NCBI GenBank assembly: GCA_964519995.1
Contig: CAZFLY010000077.1
Span: forward strand, 1-10,807
Reading direction: 5' to 3'
Source of the DNA: CAZFLY01 sp964519995
GTDB taxonomy: Bacteria; Planctomycetota; Phycisphaerae; Sedimentisphaerales; Anaerobacaceae
DNA: 10,807 nucleotides
Numbering within the stretch: the stretch's first letter is position 1; every line of letters begins with the position of its first letter. The position numbers were made by a program, and so were the translations under genes. Of the stretch, positions 7,101 to 10,807 are shown piece after piece. A model generated the notes under the pieces. It saw nothing but the letters and a program-made list of their open reading frames with translations, was not told the DNA's origin and ran no database searches.

Positions 7101-7949
7101 TTTGGCTCAGACCACTTTGATAAAGGTGATACAACAACCGATTTCGGTGGCAGCAGTTGGCCGTGGGGCGTACAAATGGGATATTCGCCGAGTGCGACAT
7201 TTACAGATGCGCTTGAGTTAACCTTGAACCTTCTTGCTGAGAATGGCGAGGCAGACATAGTAGCCAGTCCTCAGGTTCTGGCCCAGGATGGCAAGCCTGC
7301 TCAAATAAGGGTCATGACCGAGGAGTACTTCATGATGACCGCCCCCGAAATCACAGGTGGTTTTTACGCAAGATCTGAGCTTGAGACAATTACTTCAGGT
7401 ACCAGCTTGGCTATTACACCTCGCATCGGGGATAATGATGATATCACGCTGGAGCTTTCTATTGAGGTTAGTGACAGCATACCTCGCGGCAGAGGAAGCG
7501 ATTTACCTGTTGTAACACGTCGTCTGGCCACCAATACAGTGCGTGTCCAAGATGGTGGAACGGTAGCGCTTGCCGGCATGACGGAAAACCGTCGACGCCT
7601 GAAGGAAAAACGAGTGCCGGGTCTCAGTAATCTGCCATTCGTCGGAGCATTGTTCCAAAGTACCGAGAGCGATCAAGCCTCCAAGGAGGTAGCTGTGTTC
7701 GTGACAGCGCGTATTGTGCGTGATGATGTAACTCCTGTGAACGGGGCAGCATCTACAGCACCGGCAACTACAGCGCCAGTATATACAGCACCGGCACCTA
7801 CAGCGCCAGCATATACAGCACCGGCACCTACAGCGCCAGCATATACAGCACCGACATATACACCATCTGTACCCCAGGTGCCAACCAGACCGCAGCAGGA
7901 AGGCGATTTTAGAAGGAATCTTCAGGATAGCTTGTTGCGTTTAAGATGA
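4110..7949 (+). CDS. Outer-membrane secretin (GspD/PilQ superfamily) with eight N-terminal Ig-like repeats
   Basis: The product has 1279 residues, against the roughly 600-750 usual for type II secretins. AAAGGGA (4094-4100) precedes the ATG. The N-terminus is a signal peptide with cleavage possible at GQA (31); V20-L21-A22-C23 could instead act as a lipobox. Residues 37-646 are eight repeats. A Pro-rich linker with a charged helical segment follows (about 647-747). Two adjacent STN domains (about 750-822 and 826-895) share a TALEIVL segment. A secretin N-type domain (about 907-962) and the secretin core (about 965-1204) come next. The core carries GTSLAITPRI, NTVRV-x-DGGTVALAG and VPGLSNLPFVGALF, which are classic secretin signatures. 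The protein should form a ring-shaped outer-membrane channel, with the repeats on the periplasmic side. The tail has TAP repeats and an amphipathic end (1264-1279). The stop overlaps the lipoprotein start as ATGA. No secretion ATPase or platform gene is nearby. Confidence 0.93.
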   Translation: MARKDIGRILSGGVILVGIVLACSLDAKGQAFKGQMLTFTISGSTGGLGGVVLKGLPGPVVVSDDSGYYTATVKYGWGGTVTPQKVGYTFEPTRRTYSKITDNQINEDYTPVLITYTVSGTTGIEGVVLNGLPGDTITGEGGAYSVEVDYGFTGTVVPTKEGYTFTPATKTYTQVNRDQANNNYTAARIKFTISGSADAGDVVMKGLPGNPVTGEGGAYSATVDYGWSGTITPTKEGHTFDPQSREYSDLISAQTNQNYTATVQTFTISGSANLAGVLMKGLPGDPITNEDGYYSASVDYGWSSAVTPTKEGYTFEPARRTYSKTTVDYNDQDYSSSVITLTISGTTSMGGVVIDGLPGNPVTEENGSYSVTVNYGFSGTVTPIKEGYTFDPPNMVYSSVSTNRTNQNYKALHITFVISGTAGIDNVVINGLPGKPVTDSYGGYSATVQFGWSGTVTPTKEGYTFDPPNREYIKVVSPQSDENYTSALLRLTISGTISSEGGPVEGVIVSAGLGEGTAMTDIDGQYHLSVDYGWRGVVAPAKEGYTFKPLNRTYTRVTRDLDVQGYTANIRMLTISGAVIIGGTPIEGVLVTANNGGGSDTTDAEGKYGISVPYGWSGEVAPTKEGYIFDPPSKSYTNVTTNIKDGEPELPPRAERRPIPAAEPARPEVPPVEAPGFPSRIEPEQPQVDQWRLLYEQELARHQRQMEELSRLSREPYVAPETGRLVPEQPLSVRTPGQRFIPRASQFEGPFVSAMYVDTDIREALQALSLQAGVDIYVDDTVKDKTVTCQFRQMPLGTALEIVLEDTGYIAKKIPHSYLVFAPVNNVFIESDMRQALQDIASQVGVVIVPDENVAGYVTCELKDIPLETALEIVLAGTGYSVTKTPYYYLVASSDPKGAAFPAVSETRRVEMNYLSANTAAGLLSSAFRAYVQAEVGTHTVVVTAPPNLVQRIVSDLKKLDKRPRHVMLDARVVVMERGDLLNLGVEWGWPTMRAGFFGSDHFDKGDTTTDFGGSSWPWGVQMGYSPSATFTDALELTLNLLAENGEADIVASPQVLAQDGKPAQIRVMTEEYFMMTAPEITGGFYARSELETITSGTSLAITPRIGDNDDITLELSIEVSDSIPRGRGSDLPVVTRRLATNTVRVQDGGTVALAGMTENRRRLKEKRVPGLSNLPFVGALFQSTESDQASKEVAVFVTARIVRDDVTPVNGAASTAPATTAPVYTAPAPTAPAYTAPAPTAPAYTAPTYTPSVPQVPTRPQQEGDFRRNLQDSLLRLR
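4218..6047 (+). repeat. Eight tandem Ig-like protein repeats within the secretin gene
   Basis: Repeats start at 4218, 4449, 4674, 4899, 5124, 5349, 5574 and 5820. Repeats 2 to 6 are each exactly 225 bases (75 codons). Repeat 1 is 231 bases and repeat 7 is 246. Each unit reads T-(I/V)-SG, then GLPG (repeats 1-6), then G-x-Y-x-x-x-V-x-(Y/F)-G-(W/F), then P-x-K-x-G-(Y/H)-x-F-x-P and a closing Y. Repeats 7 and 8 carry an insertion with P-(I/V)-EGV(I/L)V that resembles carboxypeptidase regulatory-like Ig domains. Copies differ at many silent positions, so the array is old and kept by selection rather than recently copied. Confidence 0.9.
7754..7860 (+). repeat. 30-base tandem repeat encoding a Thr-Ala-Pro tail in the secretin
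   Basis: The unit begins TACAGCACCGGC and is repeated at 7754-7783, 7784-7813 and 7814-7843, with a partial copy from 7844. Units 2 and 3 are identical and unit 1 differs at a few bases. The encoded tail reads TAP, PAPTAPAYTAP and similar. Since 30 is a multiple of three, copy-number change would alter tail length without shifting frame. The tail separates the secretin core from the last 16 residues. Confidence 0.85.
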
Positions 7950-8434
7950 AAACTCAAAACTCAAAACTCAAAACTCGAAACTGTGGAGTTGCCTTTTTAG
8001 GGCAACGAGTTCGTCAATTTTGCATTTTGCTTTTTGCGTTTAGCATTTTGATGGGTCTGGCTGGCTGTGCGCGCATAACCTGGCCGCGTGTTGAATGGAA
8101 GCGTCTTAGCTCGCGACGCGAAAAATCGTCCAAAGGATTCAAAGTTGTGGCTATGAGCAACAGGGATATTGCTGAGCTTAGTGCTGATGACATAGTGTTA
8201 ATTATGCGGCAGGCTGGTTTCTCTGATGGGCAGATTATGGAACTTGGGCCGGACGTGCGTGATGGACTTTTGTTTTCGGGAGCGGTACAAGTCAGGAGGA
8301 AGAAGAAGGTAGAGGCCATTTTTGCTGTTAATAGTGATTATATCTTTATCACTACACGCCTAAGGGGTAGCTTCATCTACGATCTGAAGAGGGGTAATTT
8401 TGGGATGAACGGTGTTTATTCACCTCGGTCATAA
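7946..8434 (+). CDS. Small lipoprotein coupled to the secretin gene, candidate pilotin
   Basis: The product has 162 residues. Its ATG overlaps the secretin stop (ATGA), so translational coupling is likely; no good ribosome-binding site is visible. The N-terminal region is basic, the hydrophobic core spans about residues 25-40, and lipobox L38-A39-G40-C41 marks a lipid-anchored mature protein of about 122 residues. The mature part is basic near its start and holds a helix-like segment (LSADDIVLIMRQAGFSDGQI). A basic patch R117-R118-K119-K120-K121 and a beta-rich end follow. I do not recognise the family. Size, lipid anchor and coupling to a secretin fit a pilotin, the lipoprotein class that guides secretins to the outer membrane. 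That role is inferred from context only. The first 105 bases are built largely from two heptanucleotide repeats, which is unusual. No downstream start would keep a full signal peptide. Confidence 0.75.
   Translation: MKTQNSKLKTRNCGVAFLGQRVRQFCILLFAFSILMGLAGCARITWPRVEWKRLSSRREKSSKGFKVVAMSNRDIAELSADDIVLIMRQAGFSDGQIMELGPDVRDGLLFSGAVQVRRKKKVEAIFAVNSDYIFITTRLRGSFIYDLKRGNFGMNGVYSPRS
7949..7983 (+). repeat. Heptanucleotide tandem repeat (AAAACTC) just after the lipoprotein start codon
   Basis: Four perfect AAAACTC copies (7949-7976) and one degenerate copy GAAACTG (7977-7983) begin at the second codon. Seven is not a multiple of three, so gain or loss of one unit would shift the reading frame before the signal peptide. 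Confidence 0.9.
8017..8051 (+). repeat. Second heptanucleotide repeat (ATTTTGC type) encoding the lipoprotein signal core
   Basis: Five period-7 units are read as ATTTTGC, ATTTTGC, TTTTTGC, GTTTAGC and ATTTTGA. They encode most of the hydrophobic core before the lipobox. A small hairpin, GTTGCC (7988-7993) with GGCAAC (8001-8006), lies between this array and the AAAACTC array. Confidence 0.75.
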
Positions 8435-8549
8435 TTATTGAAGCAGCTCTGACGTGTCCTAATTTGTGCAATTCCTATCGTTTTTATCAAATCATTCACA
8501 ATCGTCTTATACCGATCATAAAAAGTATATGCGCTGCTGCCCGGACGGA

Positions 8550-8628
8550 TCGTCGCTCGTCGCCAGTTGCCCGTGACTCGTAAAACAAAATGAGTTTCGA
8601 GCGACGAGTCACGAGACACGAGCGACGA
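8550..8628. repeat. Imperfect long inverted repeat of the CGAGCGACGAGTCACGAG type
   Basis: The outer arms TCGTCGCTCGT (8550-8560) and ACGAGCGACGA (8618-8628) are perfect 11-base complements. The inner arms CGTGACTCGT (8572-8581) and ACGAGTCACG (8604-8613) are perfect 10-base complements. An internal loop lies between the two stems and a 22-base terminal loop closes the hairpin. GAGCGACGA also occurs twice as a direct repeat in the right half. It resembles short dispersed palindromic repeats of intergenic DNA. No protein-coding role is evident. Confidence 0.8.
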
Positions 8629-8645
8629 ATATTTGCCGATCGTAA

Positions 8646-8724
8646 CCCCCATGCTTTCTTGCGTGCCTCCCCCGAGTCTTCTGTCGAAGACAGAATCGGG
8701 GGCAGGCGAAAGCAAGAATGGGGG
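8646..8724. repeat. Second long palindromic element with CCCCCAT / ATGGGGG ends
   Basis: The ends CCCCCAT (8646-8652) and ATGGGGG (8718-8724) are complementary. Inside, TTGC/GCAA, GCCT/AGGC and CCCCCGA/TCGGGGG pair in register with small bulges. The centre TTCTGTC-GAA-GACAGAA is a perfect seven-base-pair hairpin. The 79-base element can fold into one long interrupted stem. It may be a miniature repeat element, a bidirectional transcription stop, or both. Confidence 0.75.
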
Positions 8725-8829
8725 CTAAATACAGGAAACTATCCGGCCTGGTAATGGATACGAAATGAACGGACAAAGCGCATTTATTTTATATGATCCG
8801 TATAGGGTAACCTTTGCGCTCAATAGGCC

Positions 8830-8858
8830 TTGATAAATGTGACGAAACAGCATATATA
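8830..8858 (+). promoter_or_regulatory. Housekeeping-type promoter immediately upstream of ligA
   Basis: TTGATA (8830-8835) and TATATA (8853-8858) are spaced by 17 bases, matching a housekeeping-sigma promoter at most positions. Initiation six to ten bases past the -10 would fall at about 8864-8869, so the ligA mRNA would have almost no leader. Confidence 0.6.
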
Positions 8859-8868
8859 TTTTACTGCT

Positions 8869-10807
8869 ATGGCTCAGAATGTTAAAAAGCGAATTGAAAA
8901 ATTACGTGATGAAATTAGAAAGCACGATTATCTCTACTACGTACTAAATCAGCCGAAAATCACCGACCGTCAATACGATAAGCTCTTTGCTGAGCTCAAG
9001 GAATTAGAGCAGGCCAATCCGCACCTGATAACTCCGGACTCGCCTACTCAGCGTGTTTCCGGTGAGCCTCTTGAAGGTTTTGCCACCGTCAGACACGCCG
9101 TGCCTATGCTCAGTATCGATAATACTTACAATGCCGAAGAGCTCAAGGCGTTTGACGAGCGGGTGCGAAAAGGACTAGGAAGCAGTGATTATAATTATGT
9201 TGTGGAACCGAAGATAGACGGTGTTGCTATAAGCCTTCGCTATGAGAATGGCTCACTTGTTACCGCTGCCACACGCGGCGACGGAGAGGTGGGGGATGAT
9301 GTAACAGCTAATGTGCGGACAATTAAGGCCGTCCCCCTTGCATTACTGGGCGAGGGCAAAATCTCCGCTGTGCTTGAGGTTCGAGGCGAAGTGTATATGC
9401 CGATTCGGTCTTTTCGCGAATTGAATCGACTCCGCGCGGAGGTAGGCGAACCATTGTTTGCCAATCCACGAAACGCCGCCGCCGGTTCGCTTAAGTTGCT
9501 GGATGCAAGAATAACTGCAACGCGTAATCTGTCATTCTTCGCGTACGCAATGGGCGAGGTATCTGAGCCATTCGCAGAGAATCATTCTGAGAGCCTGAAG
9601 AAGTTTGAGAAATTAGGTTTGCCAGTAAATCCTAATATATCCCACCACGCCAAAGACATAGATGAGGTAATAGGGATTTGCGGAGAATGGAATAAAATAC
9701 GGAACAATCTGGACTTCCAAATCGACGGTCTGGTGATAAAGGTCAACCGCTTAGGCCAGCGTGACATCCTCGGGGCAACCGGCAGAGCGCCTCGCTGGTG
9801 CATTTCCTATAAATTCCCGGCTGAACGTGCTCAGACTGTCATTGAATCAATCGATGTACAGGTGGGTAAAAGCGGGATTTTAACGCCGGTGGCGAATCTT
9901 GGACCTGTTCAACTTTCAGGTACGACGGTTAAACGTGCCAGTCTGCATAATTTCGACGAGGTGCGTCGACTTGATGTTCGCTGTGGTGACACCGTAGTTA
10001 TCGAAAAGGCCGGCGAAATTATACCGCAGGTAGTCGAGGTGAAGAAACAATTAAGACCAGCCGGTGCCATCCCATTTAAAATACCTAAGAAATGTCCAAA
10101 TTGCGGCTCTGCGGTGGCCAAGGATGAAGATGGCGTCTACATACGCTGCCTCAATCCGGATTGCCTGGGTCAATTGAAGGAGCGTATTAAGTACTTTGCG
10201 GGCCGCGGCCAAATGGATATAGAACACCTTGGAACCTCGCTTATCGACCAACTCGTTGATAGCGGGCTTGTCAACGATTTTGCCGACCTGTACAAGTTGC
10301 AGAAATCTCAGCTTGCTTCTCTGGAGCGAATGGCTGAAAAAAGTGCCGGCAATGTGATAAAGGCTATTGAAGCGAGCAAGGCCCGGCCTTTGTGGTGGCT
10401 AATTGCTGCACTTGGCATCAGGCATGTCGGAGGTCAGTCAGCTCAAATCTTGGCCGACCATTTCGGCTCACTTGATGCGATTATGGACGCAGATATGCAG
10501 GCGCTGGAAACAATTGACCAAATCGGCCCGACAATGGCAAAGAGCATCTATGAGTATTTCCGAAACGCCAAGAACTGCGAAGTTATTGGCCGATTGTTGG
10601 CCGCAGGTGTAAAGCCTGAATCGCCCAAAAAGGCGCGACCATCGAGCAAATTGTCAGGAAAAACAATTGTTGTAACCGGCACACTTGAGAGCTTTACTCG
10701 CCAACAGGTCGAGCAGGCAATCAGGCAGGCTGGTGGAAAACTATCCAGTAATGTAAGTAAAAAGACTAATTTTGTATTGGCCGGCACGGAACCCGGAAGT
10801 AAGCTCG
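8869..10807 (+). CDS. ligA: NAD+-dependent DNA ligase LigA (3' end cut by the window)
   Basis: The frame is open from ATG 8869 to the window end, giving 646 codons of the usual 670 or so. LigA seals nicks in DNA during replication and repair, using NAD+. The adenylated lysine is K115 in KIDG (115-118), the same number as in E. coli, which supports this start. Nearby are ATRGDGEVGDDVT, VRGEVYMP, NPRNAAAGSLKLLD, DGLVIKVN and YKFPAE, all typical nucleotidyltransferase or OB-fold motifs. A zinc finger uses C409, C412, C427 and C432. The helix-hairpin-helix region follows (about 440-585), and the BRCT domain starts near 593 and is incomplete. No Shine-Dalgarno sequence precedes the ATG; the near-leaderless promoter may explain this. 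The gene is essential in most bacteria and probably unrelated to the secretin operon. Confidence 0.97.
   Translation, partial: MAQNVKKRIEKLRDEIRKHDYLYYVLNQPKITDRQYDKLFAELKELEQANPHLITPDSPTQRVSGEPLEGFATVRHAVPMLSIDNTYNAEELKAFDERVRKGLGSSDYNYVVEPKIDGVAISLRYENGSLVTAATRGDGEVGDDVTANVRTIKAVPLALLGEGKISAVLEVRGEVYMPIRSFRELNRLRAEVGEPLFANPRNAAAGSLKLLDARITATRNLSFFAYAMGEVSEPFAENHSESLKKFEKLGLPVNPNISHHAKDIDEVIGICGEWNKIRNNLDFQIDGLVIKVNRLGQRDILGATGRAPRWCISYKFPAERAQTVIESIDVQVGKSGILTPVANLGPVQLSGTTVKRASLHNFDEVRRLDVRCGDTVVIEKAGEIIPQVVEVKKQLRPAGAIPFKIPKKCPNCGSAVAKDEDGVYIRCLNPDCLGQLKERIKYFAGRGQMDIEHLGTSLIDQLVDSGLVNDFADLYKLQKSQLASLERMAEKSAGNVIKAIEASKARPLWWLIAALGIRHVGGQSAQILADHFGSLDAIMDADMQALETIDQIGPTMAKSIYEYFRNAKNCEVIGRLLAAGVKPESPKKARPSSKLSGKTIVVTGTLESFTRQQVEQAIRQAGGKLSSNVSKKTNFVLAGTEPGSKL

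Larger units (their letters stand above)
8435..8868. other. Intergenic region between the lipoprotein gene and ligA
   Basis: No gene is supported. The segment holds two long inverted repeats (8550-8628 and 8646-8724, listed separately) and a ligA promoter near its right end. The part at 8435-8545 shows no motif I can name. A 99-residue antisense reading frame over the inverted repeats looks like translated repeat DNA. No classic terminator with a T-run follows the lipoprotein gene; one of the inverted repeats may stop transcription instead. Confidence 0.5.

Noticed and set aside
8416..8715. 99-codon antisense reading frame over the palindromes
   Set aside because: The translation is that of inverted-repeat DNA, with serine-rich segments typical of such spurious calls.

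Overview
The window is a Gram-negative-type accessory locus next to a housekeeping gene, with everything on the + strand. The outer-membrane secretin, several Sec signal peptides, a lipobox protein and NAD+-dependent DNA ligase point to a diderm bacterium. The secretin repeats (motif GYTF-x-P, about 75 residues) and the intergenic repeat families (AAAACTC, ATTTTGC and CGAGCGACGAGTCACGAG types) remind me of Planctomycetota, possibly the Phycisphaerae. That assignment is from memory and has low confidence.

Layout. 1-208: no supported gene. 209-670: small secreted protein with a predicted beta-sandwich, pilin-like or WxL-like. 671-1141: no convincing gene; it holds a broken coding-like stretch and a cluster of strong inverted repeats, including a pseudoknot-compatible pair. 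1142-1648: small secreted cysteine-rich protein, followed by a strong intrinsic terminator at 1747-1785. 1786-2295: intergenic, with a promoter-like region at 2035-2079. 2296-4002: secreted protein of four Ig-like domains, a tandem duplication of a two-domain chaperone/WxL-interacting-protein-like module. 4110-7949: 1279-residue secretin with eight N-terminal repeats, two STN domains, a secretin core and a Pro/Thr/Ala tail ending in an amphipathic segment. 7946-8434: lipoprotein overlapping the secretin gene by 4 bases, with two heptanucleotide repeats in its first 105 bases. 8435-8868: intergenic, with two long inverted repeats and a promoter that would give an almost leaderless ligA mRNA. 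8869-10807: ligA, cut by the window end within the BRCT domain.

Working together (inference). The genes at 2296-8434 look like one operon encoding a periplasmic Ig-fold chaperone-like protein, an outer-membrane secretin and a possible pilotin lipoprotein. The two upstream small secreted proteins are candidate cargo or surface subunits. No secretion ATPase, inner-membrane platform or prepilin peptidase lies in the window. The locus could therefore be a secretin-based surface-display or fibre system that borrows or lacks the usual motor. ligA appears to be an unrelated neighbour with its own promoter.
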